Virus record (IMG/VR): IMGVR_UViG_3300024344_000023
Coordinates: 1 to 50,645 of that record
Strand: one strand, 5' to 3'
From: a virus
DNA: 50,645 nucleotides
This document shows, one piece after another, positions 24,456 to 30,481 of this stretch (the stretch's first letter is position 1; each line of letters starts with the position of its first letter). Below the pieces are notes generated by a model that did not search any database, was not told where the DNA came from, and saw nothing but the letters and a program-made list of their open reading frames with translations. Both the position numbers and the translations under genes were made by a program.

Positions 24456-24776
24456 ATGAGCAAAAAGAAACAAAAAGGACCTCCTGGGTCCAATAACCCA
24501 AGCGGAAAGAACGTTCCGCACCTTACAGACAAGCAGAAACGCTTTGCAAGGGAACTTGTTTACAATGATGGCAGTAAAACCAAAACTCAATGCGCCATTG
24601 ATGCCGGATACTCTAAAACAAGGGCCGGAGTTTCGGCTGCCGAACTTACCAACCCTAGAAAATACCCCCTTGTTGTTCGCCACATTCAAGAAATGCAAGG
24701 AGAACTTCAACAAAAGTTTGATGTCACTTTTGATAGACACATAAGAAATTGGCTGAGATCCGTGACCAAGCATTAG
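24456..24776 (+). CDS. terS: Terminase small subunit, N-terminal part (frameshifted)
   Basis: This 106-residue reading contains the DNA-binding part of a small terminase: LTDKQKRFARELVYNDGSKT and CAIDAGYSKTRAGVSAAELT, then LVVRHIQEMQGELQQKFDV. The normal family continuation is found in the -1 frame from 24749. The two frames can be joined at R97 (24744-24746) followed by AAA read from 24746, giving one 173-residue TerS. After R97 this frame gives an unrelated tail of nine residues (NWLRSVTKH). The cause could be a lost base in the short A run at 24746-24748, a sequencing error, or translational slippage. Confidence 0.85.
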   Translation: MSKKKQKGPPGSNNPSGKNVPHLTDKQKRFARELVYNDGSKTKTQCAIDAGYSKTRAGVSAAELTNPRKYPLVVRHIQEMQGELQQKFDVTFDRHIRNWLRSVTKH

Positions 24777-24976
24777 AAAAAGGCAACTTAACTGCCGCCG
24801 TTTCAGCCGAAGTGCAAAGAGGACGTGCTGCCGGATTATATATAGATAGAAAAGAAATACGAACAGGATCGCTTGAGTCCTTAAGCGAAATAGAATTGAA
24901 ACAAAGAATTGATGGTTTTTTAAAAGATTATGCGCCTTTGCTTGAAGCAGAAGAAGGCGAATACGAGGAAGTTTGA
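24749..24976 (+). CDS. terS: Terminase small subunit, C-terminal part (frameshifted)
   Basis: This 75-residue reading (from TTG as first possible start) carries the C-terminal half of TerS: EIRDQALEKGNLTAAVSAEV and QRGRAAGLYIDRKEIRTGSL, the conserved AxxxxGLYxxxKEIRxG block, then an acidic end (EAEEGEYEEV) that would contact TerL. It overlaps the N-terminal frame by 28 bases in the -1 phase and lacks a good ribosome site, so independent translation is doubtful. Its stop overlaps the next ATG (TGATG). Confidence 0.82.
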   Translation: MAEIRDQALEKGNLTAAVSAEVQRGRAAGLYIDRKEIRTGSLESLSEIELKQRIDGFLKDYAPLLEAEEGEYEEV

Positions 24977-25119
24977 TGGTTCTTTACACCGAAAAGCAAC
25001 TAGAAGGGTGTTATAGAGTTTATTGTAAGGAACAAAGTAAAAAAGATATGCCCTTTATGTCTCTTGCTGACTTTAGGGCTATGTTTGAAAAAATGATGTC
25101 GACTATTTACCCTGTCTAA
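24976..25119 (+). CDS. Small conserved protein following terS
   Basis: This 47-residue protein (MVLYTEKQLEGCYRVYCKEQ, then MSLADFRAMFEKMMSTIYPV) starts at an ATG overlapping the TerS stop. The compact YTEKQLExxYRVYxKE and LADFRxMFE pattern resembles small proteins I recall beside phage terminases. Function unknown. It ends one base before the convergent leftward gene cluster, with no room for a separate terminator. Confidence 0.75.
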   Translation: MVLYTEKQLEGCYRVYCKEQSKKDMPFMSLADFRAMFEKMMSTIYPV

Positions 25120-25536
25120 TTACGGAAGTTCCCAGGTCCATGTTTCGTTGTCGAGTTTTCTCCACCCCCTACTAATTAATTCAATAGTTATTTCTCCTGT
25201 AACTATGCAGTCAACCAAAGGCTCTTTTTTAAGTTCGTGGTGTATTCTTAAAAGTTCTACATCAGAACATTTCGTGTAATCCTTGCCTTTTTTCTTTGGT
25301 TTTGGCTGTTCTTTTTCCATAAACCTATTAATCAACCAATCATGGTTTTTTCTGTAGTATCGAAACACGTTCTTGTATTCTTCTTGCCCGTGTTCTCGTC
25401 TTTCTCTACAATTTCTGTCGAACATTCTAAAAACAAAAACCCTAAAACCATCGGTTAAAAAGTTTTCTCGTTCTCGTTCTGACACAGGAAACAAAGCTAA
25501 TTGTTCCCACTCGTTCTTACGCCATATTTTTGTCAT
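25120..25536 (-). CDS. Basic hypothetical protein, accessory operon
   Basis: The protein has 138 residues and is the last gene of the leftward six-gene operon. The N-terminal half is Arg/Phe-rich (DGFRVFVFRMFDRNCRERRE), then a YYRKNHDWLINRFMEK helix and a lysine-rich linker (PKPKKKGKD). The C-terminus has TKCSDVELLRIHHELKKEPL. It overlaps the gene before it by 4 bases (ATGA). No family recognised. Confidence 0.7.
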   Translation of the reverse strand: MTKIWRKNEWEQLALFPVSERERENFLTDGFRVFVFRMFDRNCRERREHGQEEYKNVFRYYRKNHDWLINRFMEKEQPKPKKKGKDYTKCSDVELLRIHHELKKEPLVDCIVTGEITIELISRGWRKLDNETWTWELP

Positions 25537-25742
25537 GCGTCCTCCTTTTGCTTTTTGTAGATCGCTTTCGCTCTCTGTATTAATAAACTACTAACTTGTG
25601 GACTTGCCGACTCGTTAGGATTCCAAAATTTTGTTTGGCCTGTCTCTTGATCTACTTCAAATCGTATGTTGCCACGACCAAAACCAAGATGAACAAGCCC
25701 CGTTGTTTCTGAGGTGTATTTAACCTTTGCGCCATTACTCAT
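25533..25742 (-). CDS. Small hypothetical protein
   Basis: The protein has 69 residues. It is beta-rich at the start (GAKVKYTSETTGLVHLGFGR then GNIRFEVDQETGQTKFW) with a basic C-terminal helix (LLIQRAKAIYKKQKED). It overlaps genes on both sides by 4-8 bases within the leftward operon. No family recognised. Confidence 0.7.
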   Translation of the reverse strand: MSNGAKVKYTSETTGLVHLGFGRGNIRFEVDQETGQTKFWNPNESASPQVSSLLIQRAKAIYKKQKEDA

Positions 25743-26064
25743 AATACTTAAACTCCCATTTATTGTGATCCCATTGCAACGTGTTTAATCTACATTCCCA
25801 ACAAACATAGTCCACCGAAGGGCCACCTTCATCGACCACACAATTACCATTAGCACAATCAGGATTTGCTTTATATTCATTACCAAGACAATAAAAAACT
25901 TCCTCCCAATACTGCGTAAACGGCAGAAAATCAAAGCCATCTGTACTATCAATGTGGCCCTTTTCTTTTTCTGTCATCGCATCGTATTCGTCTGCACGTT
26001 TTTCCATTTCATCTAAGTAAGGAAACTTTTTATGCAGCTCTATTAAACTTGTGCCTTCACTCAT
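25735..26064 (-). CDS. Hypothetical protein with four-cysteine knuckle
   Basis: The protein has 109 residues from the ATG with GAGGAG eight bases upstream; a start five codons earlier lacks such a site. The N-terminus is helical (LIELHKKFPYLDEMEKRADE). The C-terminal part has CANGNC...CWEC, a possible zinc-binding knuckle. Likely a small host-interaction protein; no family recognised. Confidence 0.7.
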   Translation of the reverse strand: MSEGTSLIELHKKFPYLDEMEKRADEYDAMTEKEKGHIDSTDGFDFLPFTQYWEEVFYCLGNEYKANPDCANGNCVVDEGGPSVDYVCWECRLNTLQWDHNKWEFKYYE

Positions 26065-26287
26065 CGCTTTTCTCCTCATTACTTGTTCTTACATCTATGT
26101 ATTTATCCCAATCTTCTTCTGAAATAATATATTCGACCATAAACTTTAAGACCTCTTTGTTTTTGGTATTTTCTAAAGCCACTAAAGTTTCATAAAAACA
26201 AGAGGTATCTCCTGTTTCAAAACCATTTTTAGTGTCTTCGTAAATTTTATCTGCAAGTGATATTTTAGGTTCTTTATCATTACTCAT
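26057..26287 (-). CDS. Acidic helical hypothetical protein
   Basis: This 76-residue, strongly acidic protein (DKIYEDTKNGFETGDTSCFY; FMVEYIISEEDWDKYIDV) overlaps both neighbours by a few bases. Short, acidic, helical genes in series are typical of phage early accessory operons. No family recognised. Confidence 0.68.
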   Translation of the reverse strand: MSNDKEPKISLADKIYEDTKNGFETGDTSCFYETLVALENTKNKEVLKFMVEYIISEEDWDKYIDVRTSNEEKSDE

Positions 26288-26523
26288 CGCTTCCCCCCTA
26301 GTGTTCTACTATGTACTTTCCAATAAATAATGAAATCAGATATGACCTCTAAAGCTGATCCATATTTTTCTTCTTCCCATGAAGGTCTTGGGGCCAATGT
26401 TTCTAAATACTCAACCGCTTCTTCTATCTTGCTTAAGTCTTGTTGCAAGAAATGACTGAGCATCTTGTCTCGCTTGATTGCGGGGTTTTCCATAACCATT
26501 GATCTAAATAAATCCATAATCAT
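26284..26523 (-). CDS. Small helical hypothetical protein
   Basis: The 79-residue, helical protein has MVMENPAIKRDKMLSHFLQQ then DLSKIEEAVEYLETLAPRPS. A GGGGGG stretch precedes the ATG, which overlaps the previous stop. No family recognised. Confidence 0.68.
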   Translation of the reverse strand: MIMDLFRSMVMENPAIKRDKMLSHFLQQDLSKIEEAVEYLETLAPRPSWEEEKYGSALEVISDFIIYWKVHSRTLGGKR

Positions 26524-26786
26524 TCCCCCCTTTCACACATTTCTTCTTTCAGTCTTTCAACCGCTACATCGTTTTGAAGAATTTCTTCTTCAAGTTCCCA
26601 AAGATCATCAGCAATAACTTTAATTTCTGTAAGTTGATTGTAAATAACTTTGTCCTCACACTTGAAAGCATCCTCTGATACAGAATCTATTTTTTCTCTA
26701 AGGTCATATATAAGGTTGTTAAACTTTTTATACAAAGACTCAGGCAACCGATTATGCCTTACTACTTTTCCGTACATAATTGTCAT
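26520..26786 (-). CDS. First gene of leftward accessory operon
   Basis: The protein has 88 residues from the ATG following TAGGAGAATAATT. It has a basic start (YGKVVRHNRLPESLYKKFNN) and a long acidic helix at the end (LWELEEEILQNDVAVERLKE) able to form a coiled coil. As the promoter-proximal gene next to a palindromic operator it could be the operon's regulator, but no DNA-binding motif is recognised. Confidence 0.7.
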   Translation of the reverse strand: MTIMYGKVVRHNRLPESLYKKFNNLIYDLREKIDSVSEDAFKCEDKVIYNQLTEIKVIADDLWELEEEILQNDVAVERLKEEMCERGE

Positions 26787-26840
26787 AATTATTCTCCTAA
26801 AATAATTGTTTTTGTTAATATGAAAAAATCCATACTACAT

Positions 26841-26869
26841 ATAATACAGAATTGTATATACAATGCAAA
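26841..26869 (-). promoter_or_regulatory. Divergent control region with 14-base palindrome
   Basis: On the minus strand TTTGCA (26864-26869) and TATTAT (26841-26846) are 17 bases apart. The perfect palindrome ATTGTATATACAAT (26851-26864) fills the spacer between them, the classic place for a repressor operator. It lies between the leftward operon and the rightward nuclease gene. Confidence 0.62.
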
Positions 26870-26895
26870 TAAATATCCCATAAGGTAAATTTACT

Positions 26896-27297
26896 TTGGC
26901 AAAACTAGAATCTAATTTTTGGAAACAAGTCAAAAACAACCTCAAGGAATTTCAATGGGTTAGGCTAGAATCTTGGGCTACAAAAGGTGTTCCTGATCTC
27001 ATGGGCTTTACTGAGGAAGGTGTAATCTTCACAATAGAACTCAAAGTAGCGAAAGGTAAGTCCGTTTCTTTTTCTCCCCATCAGATTGCTTTTCATATCG
27101 AACATCAAAACTCGCCCTGTTTTATCTTGGTCAAGGCCCTCTCTCCTTCCACCCCTAAAAAATATGGGGTTTATCTCTTTCATGCCAAAGAAGTGCGTGA
27201 GATCGCTGATAAAGGGCTTGATGCCTCTGCTATATATAGCACCTCGTCCCCTGTCGACTGGACCGAGGTCCGTGATTCCTTGTTGTCTGCCCTTTGA
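26896..27297 (+). CDS. VRR-NUC-like PD-(D/E)XK nuclease
   Basis: This 133-residue protein starts at a TTG with AAGG ten bases upstream; no ATG gives a fuller match. The motif series GVPDLMG, FTIELKVAKG and SFSPHQIAFH gives D...E-x-K and a following Gln, the active site of the VRR-NUC/Holliday-junction-resolvase-like nuclease fold. Stand-alone phage members act on branched DNA or host DNA. It is the first rightward gene of the accessory series, divergent from the leftward operon. The D-ELK spacing supports an intact active site. Confidence 0.85.
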   Translation: MAKLESNFWKQVKNNLKEFQWVRLESWATKGVPDLMGFTEEGVIFTIELKVAKGKSVSFSPHQIAFHIEHQNSPCFILVKALSPSTPKKYGVYLFHAKEVREIADKGLDASAIYSTSSPVDWTEVRDSLLSAL

Positions 27298-27314
27298 CAC
27301 TTGTCCCCTCTCCG

Positions 27315-27365
27315 TGTCGCCTCTGCATGACACTTGTCCCCTGTCCTTGTTGCCTCTGCATGATA
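27315..27365. repeat. Dispersed 20-base repeat, copies 1-2
   Basis: Two copies, TGTCGCCTCTGCATGACA (27315-27332) and TTGTTGCCTCTGCATGATA (27347-27365), of a family with consensus TTGTCGCCTCTGCATGATAC. They lie in the 210-base gap after the nuclease gene and before the next promoter. Confidence 0.8.
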
Positions 27366-27446
27366 AATTTTTTGGCTCGTTGTCGCTTGTGATCTGTCCC
27401 ATATTATTGTATAGTATGTCAGTATGGGAGAAGTCTTATTAAATAT

Positions 27447-27475
27447 TTGACACAATGGGAGAAAAATGCTATTCT
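27447..27475 (+). promoter_or_regulatory. Cassette promoter A
   Basis: TTGACA and TATTCT are 17 bases apart, with ATGGGAG inside the spacer. The leader GGGGTTCAATTTAATT ends in AAGGAA before the ATG at 27508. This is one of six related promoters in the region. Confidence 0.75.
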
Positions 27476-27507
27476 AGGGGTTCAATTTAATTAAAAAGGA
27501 AATACCT

Positions 27508-27756
27508 ATGGAACAATTAACTTTTGAAAACATAGAAACAGATGAGGACAAACCAAGAATAGCTGACCTTAACTATAGAGTAGTCGTGCAAAACAATGTG
27601 ATCGACCATTCCATAGCCATCAGCGAGCTCGATGAGGAGCTTTTTACTCAAGAGCATTGGAACGCACTTACTAAAGCAATCAAAAAATACTTGGAAGAAT
27701 GCCAAGACCCCGAAGAAAGGCTTGTAAAAGCATTGTCGGGGTGGCTTCCTAAGTAG
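27508..27756 (+). CDS. Small acidic protein, cassette A
   Basis: The protein has 82 residues: LTFENIETDEDKPRIADLNY then an amphipathic helix HWNALTKAIKKYLEECQDPE. It has its own promoter upstream and its own strong terminator downstream, so it is a self-contained expression unit. Acidic, no family recognised; a host-takeover role is a guess from the architecture. Confidence 0.75.
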   Translation: MEQLTFENIETDEDKPRIADLNYRVVVQNNVIDHSIAISELDEELFTQEHWNALTKAIKKYLEECQDPEERLVKALSGWLPK

Positions 27757-27766
27757 CCCCTCCCCC

Positions 27767-27804
27767 AGTCCCCTGTCCGTGATCCGCGGACAGGGGATTT
27801 TTTT
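27767..27804 (+). terminator. Strong intrinsic terminator
   Basis: CCCCTGTCCG (27770-27779) pairs with CGGACAGGGG (27787-27796), a 10-bp GC-rich stem followed by seven T. Confidence 0.92.
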
Positions 27805-27809
27805 GCGCC

Positions 27810-27873
27810 CGTCGCCTGTGCATGACACTTGTCGCCTTTGCTTGTTGTCCGTCCGTGTTGCCCTTGCATGATA
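27810..27873. repeat. Dispersed 20-base repeat, copies 3-5
   Basis: Copies CGTCGCCTGTGCATGACAC (27810-27828), a degenerate TTGTCGCCTTTGCTTG (27829-27844) and TGTTGCCCTTGCATGATA (27856-27873), placed between the terminator before and the promoter after. Confidence 0.78.
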
Positions 27874-27909
27874 ACGACCGCAATGGGTTAGGTTGGTGTT
27901 GGAAAATAG

Positions 27910-27938
27910 TTGTACATTTGTGGGAGTTTTCGTATATA
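27910..27938 (+). promoter_or_regulatory. Cassette promoter B
   Basis: TTGTAC and TATATA (17-base spacer; a TATAAT two bases later gives 19) with GTGGGAG in the spacer and leader AGGGTTCAATATTAATAA then CTAGGAG before the ATG at 27975. Confidence 0.72.
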
Positions 27939-27974
27939 ATAAGGGTTCAATATTAATAACTAGGAGAAATCCAA

Positions 27975-28409
27975 ATGGCAAAGCAACTAACAAATAAACA
28001 AATCGAAACTCTTGCAAAAGCAATCGTTAGACAGGTCACGAAAGTCGCCGGTAAAAAAGCGAGCAAAGACCCCAAAGCGAACAAACTTCTAAAAGACTTA
28101 GAAGTACTAGATAAGAAGATCGCTAAGATGGAGAACGAAAGGACAGCAGTCGTAGAAAAGCGAGACAGCTTAATTACGGAACACAACAAGTCGAGCAAGG
28201 AAACCCGAATTGAGCGAGAACATACCTACATAAACCACTGTAGAGAGGAGAGGTACATGGTGCTTCCTCAAAAAGAGTTCGCTGATGGTGTCAGAAGTTC
28301 ATACGAGTTGCAAAACCGACTCGAAGAAGAGATCGTTCTCGAACACATGAAGCAAGATGGCGATACTGTCGCCCTTCAAGAGATACTCATTGAGAGGTTT
28401 TCCGTTTAA
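27975..28409 (+). CDS. Coiled-coil protein, cassette B
   Basis: The protein has 144 residues. Residues ~25-75 form a charged coiled coil (KLLKDLEVLDKKIAKMENER then TAVVEKRDSLITEHN), flanked by a basic N-terminus and a helical C-terminus ending ALQEILIERFSV. It is transcribed from its own promoter and followed by its own terminator. Function unknown; coiled coils of this size often mediate binding to a host complex. Confidence 0.78.
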   Translation: MAKQLTNKQIETLAKAIVRQVTKVAGKKASKDPKANKLLKDLEVLDKKIAKMENERTAVVEKRDSLITEHNKSSKETRIEREHTYINHCREERYMVLPQKEFADGVRSSYELQNRLEEEIVLEHMKQDGDTVALQEILIERFSV

Positions 28410-28477
28410 AAATAGGTAGGCTCGCCCTAAGATTTTAGTGGGAAGAACTTCTGAGATTCCTGCGAGAGGCTACCGAG

Positions 28478-28510
28478 AAACCCCCGTCAGAAATGTCGGG
28501 GGTTTTCTTT
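28478..28510 (+). terminator. Intrinsic terminator
   Basis: AAACCCCCG (28478-28486) pairs with CGGGGGTTT (28497-28505), followed by a T-rich tract. Confidence 0.88.
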
Positions 28511-28525
28511 TGTCCGTGATCCGCC

Positions 28526-28603
28526 TGTCGCCTCTGCATGACAAGTGCCCGTTGCCCTTGCATGATAGAGTTTTGATCTAGGTTTTACCGGCCTGCATGA
28601 TCC
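28526..28603. repeat. Dispersed 20-base repeat, copies 6-8
   Basis: Copies TGTCGCCTCTGCATGACA (28526-28543), CGTTGCCCTTGCATGATA (28550-28567) and the partial GCCTGCATGATCC (28591-28603), again between a terminator and a promoter. Confidence 0.78.
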
Positions 28604-28605
28604 AG

Positions 28606-28639
28606 TTGCTATATGTCCCATAAGCTGATAACCTATAGG
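28606..28639 (+). promoter_or_regulatory. Cassette promoter C (diverged)
   Basis: TATAGG with leader GTACATTCAATAAATAAAGG matches the cassette leader, but the -35 is poor (TTGCTA, 22 bases away) and the ATGGGA element is present in the opposite orientation (TCCCAT). Probably weaker or differently controlled. Confidence 0.42.
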
Positions 28640-28666
28640 TACATTCAATAAATAAAGGAGAACAAT

Positions 28667-28873
28667 ATGAATGAGCAACTAGAACTAAACCTAGATCCAA
28701 TAGACTGCGACATCTGCGAAGGCGAGATCGAGCCTGATGAACATGGGTGGCAGTACGGATACAATGCACGACCTTACAAAGACGGAAGAGCCTGTGCTTT
28801 ATGCAACTCCTTTTTTGTGTTGCCCATGAGATTGGAAGGCATCAAAAAAGGTGGTTTTGTTAAGCCAGAATAG
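28667..28873 (+). CDS. Small zinc-ribbon protein, cassette C
   Basis: The protein has 68 residues with CDICEGEIEPDEHGWQYGYN and, 27 residues after the first pair, CALCNSFFVLPMR: a CxxC...CxxC zinc ribbon. The pattern C-D-I-C-x-G-x-I-x-P followed by G-R-x-C-x-x-C-N is one I recall from small cyanophage and marine phage proteins of unknown function. GGAG precedes the ATG. It forms a single-gene unit with its own terminator. Confidence 0.82.
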   Translation: MNEQLELNLDPIDCDICEGEIEPDEHGWQYGYNARPYKDGRACALCNSFFVLPMRLEGIKKGGFVKPE

Positions 28874-28885
28874 ATCCTAGATCAG

Positions 28886-28914
28886 CCCCGCGTAGGATCA
28901 CTACGCGGGGTTTT
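28886..28914 (+). terminator. Strong intrinsic terminator
   Basis: CCCCGCGTAG (28886-28895) pairs perfectly with CTACGCGGGG (28901-28910) around a 5-base loop, then TTTT. Confidence 0.93.
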
Positions 28915-28922
28915 CTTTTGCC

Positions 28923-28985
28923 TGTCGCCCTCGCATGATCCCCGCTCGCTGCCTCTGCATGATACTTGTTACCCTTGCATGATAC
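28923..28985. repeat. Dispersed 20-base repeat, copies 9-11
   Basis: Copies TGTCGCCCTCGCATGAT (28923-28939), CGCTGCCTCTGCATGATAC (28947-28965) and TTGTTACCCTTGCATGATAC (28966-28985), the last two directly abutting. Confidence 0.8.
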
Positions 28986-29025
28986 GAATTTGGCCAAGGC
29001 CAGGTATACGGCCGCAGAAAAGATC

Positions 29026-29054
29026 TTGACAATATGAGACTGCTCTTATATCCT
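29026..29054 (+). promoter_or_regulatory. Cassette promoter D
   Basis: TTGACA and TATCCT are 17 bases apart, with ATATGAGA in the spacer at the ATGGGAG position, and leader GGACACTCAACTATTAATTA then GGAG before the ATG at 29086. Confidence 0.74.
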
Positions 29055-29085
29055 GGACACTCAACTATTAATTAGGAGTAAACCC

Positions 29086-29547
29086 ATGGAACTTTTAAAA
29101 ACCTTTAATAATCTATTTGATCTTTCATACTTAAACGGAAAGCCAAAAGAGCCGGTTTGGTTTAGAGAACCGAACCCGTCAATAGAACAAGAACTGGAGG
29201 GCCGATGCCGAAGCATTGCGGAAGAAATCACCGACGGGTTGAAGAACTGTGACCCGGAGATCTTCAATCGATGGTATGAAGAAGATGAACCGGAGGATTT
29301 TCAACCTCACGCCTGGGATTACATCGAGGATATATTAGGTATTCAATATGTTGTAAGCGGTGATTGTGAGTATCTCGGGGCGCAGATCACGGTCAGCTAT
29401 GGTGGTCCTAACATTTACATTCACACGAGAAGCTGCACTGTCAAAGGTTATTGGGGAGGCGATCAAGCCCAATGGGGATATGTTGATAATATCGGCCTGG
29501 ACGACGTTTGCGAAGAACTCTACAACTGTGGGGCGAACCGTGGTTGA
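29086..29547 (+). CDS. Conserved acidic phage protein, cassette D
   Basis: The protein has 153 residues: a helical first half (CRSIAEEITDGLKNCDPEIF) and a beta-rich second half with YVVSGDCEYLGAQITVSYGG and PNIYIHTRSCTVKGYWGGDQ, ending in GLDDVCEELYNC. The GGPNIxIxTR...GxWGxDxA...LDDxCEE pattern resembles a phage family I recall without assigned function. Strongly acidic. It may be followed by a small membrane peptide in an overlapping frame. Confidence 0.82.
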   Translation: MELLKTFNNLFDLSYLNGKPKEPVWFREPNPSIEQELEGRCRSIAEEITDGLKNCDPEIFNRWYEEDEPEDFQPHAWDYIEDILGIQYVVSGDCEYLGAQITVSYGGPNIYIHTRSCTVKGYWGGDQAQWGYVDNIGLDDVCEELYNCGANRG

Positions 29548-29620
29548 AACCTTTTTTATAACCGCCGTGGCTTTGGCCTTTGTCATTGGCATACTTGGCA
29601 TACTTGTTACCTTTAAGTGA
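29540..29620 (+). CDS. Possible 26-residue membrane peptide
   Basis: A GTG-started frame overlapping the previous stop by 8 bases encodes VVETFFITAVALAFVIGILG followed by ILVTFK, a single membrane helix. The 3' end, ACCTTTAAGTGATCCGGAGA, is repeated at the end of the gene at 30040, which suggests shared ancestry of the gene ends. No good ribosome site, so translation would rely on coupling. Tentative. Confidence 0.38.
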   Translation: MVETFFITAVALAFVIGILGILVTFK

Positions 29621-29689
29621 TCCGGAGATTGTCCATTGTCTTGATCTTTTTGTTGTTCTACTTGTTACCGATGCTTTTACGCATCTGAG

Positions 29690-29736
29690 CTTGGTCCCCG
29701 AATCTCCTAGTTGTTGATATTGAACCGGGGACCAAG
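29690..29736. other. 11-bp perfect inverted repeat upstream of promoter E
   Basis: CTTGGTCCCCG (29690-29700) pairs with CGGGGACCAAG (29726-29736) across a 25-base loop, ending six bases before the -35 of the next promoter. No T tract follows, so it is not a standard terminator; it could bind a protein or act as a transcript end signal. Confidence 0.7.
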
Positions 29737-29741
29737 TGCTC

Positions 29742-29769
29742 TTGACATTTATGGGAGATGTGTCATACT
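29742..29769 (+). promoter_or_regulatory. Cassette promoter E
   Basis: TTGACA and CATACT are 16 bases apart, with ATGGGAG in the spacer, then GGGTACTCAATTAACAACTA and GGAAG before the ATG at 29801. It is nearly identical downstream of the -10 to promoter F. Confidence 0.74.
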
Positions 29770-29800
29770 GGGTACTCAATTAACAACTAGGAAGAACAAA

Positions 29801-30043
29801 ATGGAAAAAATTAACTATCACACACACAACGGGCGCATTCATGCAGACACTCGAAAAATTCTAAATACTTTACCAATAGAAACACTAGAATCGATGATTG
29901 GAGAAATTAAAAAAGAATTGTTTCGGATTCACAAGGAGCATGGAGGACAAGATTCTTTTGTACATAAAAAAACTATAAACCTAGAATTAGATGTTCTAAT
30001 GCTTAAATCATTAATTAAAAGAAAAGCGGGGGAAAACACATGA
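29801..30043 (+). CDS. Small basic protein, cassette E
   Basis: The protein has 80 residues from the ATG after CTAGGAAGAACAAA; an open extension upstream would cover the promoter and is rejected. Features: YHTHNGRIHADTRKILNTLP then two amphipathic helices (LESMIGEIKKELFRIHKEHG; LDVLMLKSLIKRKAG). It overlaps the next gene by 4 bases, the only two-gene cassette in the series. Unknown function. Confidence 0.75.
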   Translation: MEKINYHTHNGRIHADTRKILNTLPIETLESMIGEIKKELFRIHKEHGGQDSFVHKKTINLELDVLMLKSLIKRKAGENT

Positions 30044-30306
30044 AACAAGAATCATTAACATACGAGGAAATCAGATCACTTATTCTTTTAGTGTATTTGA
30101 ATGTCAACTCAATCGATAAAGATCTGATTAAGTACGATATCGAAAATGACGACTGTTATGGATTTGATAGCATTGAAGGGGCACGAGAGCTGGAAAGAAA
30201 ACTTTATGTTATGAAAAGAATAGCCCGACGACGAGAGGCAGCCATACCACGATGGGAGAAGGGTCGGATCAAGCCCAATGGCCACGGCTCAATTACCTTT
30301 AAGTGA
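30040..30306 (+). CDS. Small helical protein, cassette E second gene
   Basis: The protein has 88 residues: LTYEEIRSLILLVYLNVNSI, an acidic middle (YDIENDDCYGFD), and a basic C-terminus (LYVMKRIARRREAAIPRWEK). ATGA overlap with the gene before. The final bases ACCTTTAAGTGATCCGGAGA match those after 29611. No family recognised. Confidence 0.74.
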   Translation: MKQESLTYEEIRSLILLVYLNVNSIDKDLIKYDIENDDCYGFDSIEGARELERKLYVMKRIARRREAAIPRWEKGRIKPNGHGSITFK

Positions 30307-30350
30307 TCCGGAGAATGACTAAGGCTAAGCACTAACCCAACCCCTAATAG

Positions 30351-30384
30351 CCCCGGCACCTATCCCCCAGGTGTCGGGGTTTTT
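30351..30384 (+). terminator. Intrinsic terminator, first of a duplicated pair
   Basis: CCCCGGCACCT (30351-30361) pairs with AGGTGTCGGGG (30369-30379, one G-U), then TTTTT. An almost identical cassette occurs at 30823-30856, including flanking GCTAAGCACTAACCC. Confidence 0.92.
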
Positions 30385-30393
30385 CTTTGTCCC

Positions 30394-30443
30394 TTGTCGC
30401 CTTTGCATGATACATGTTGCCCCTTGTCGCCTTTGCATGATAC
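30394..30443. repeat. Dispersed 20-base repeat, copies 12-13
   Basis: Two exact copies of TTGTCGCCTTTGCATGATAC at 30394-30413 and 30424-30443, 30 bases apart, between the terminator of cassette E and the promoter of cassette F. These are the best-preserved members of the family. Confidence 0.85.
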
Positions 30444-30481
30444 GCGTACGCATACACACACCTGTGCAGGAATAACAGGGG

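Noticed and set aside
24740-24776. Programmed -1 ribosomal frameshift in terS
   Set aside because: No X-XXY-YYZ slippery heptamer and no convincing downstream pseudoknot were seen; a base loss or sequencing error is simpler. Kept only as an open alternative.
29360-29539. Upstream extension of the small membrane peptide
   Set aside because: It overlaps the well supported 153-residue gene in another frame; only the last 26 codons look like a plausible peptide.
27298-30443. CRISPR array
   Set aside because: Copies of the 20-base repeat are irregularly spaced, imperfect and separated by whole genes; there are no uniform spacers or cas genes.
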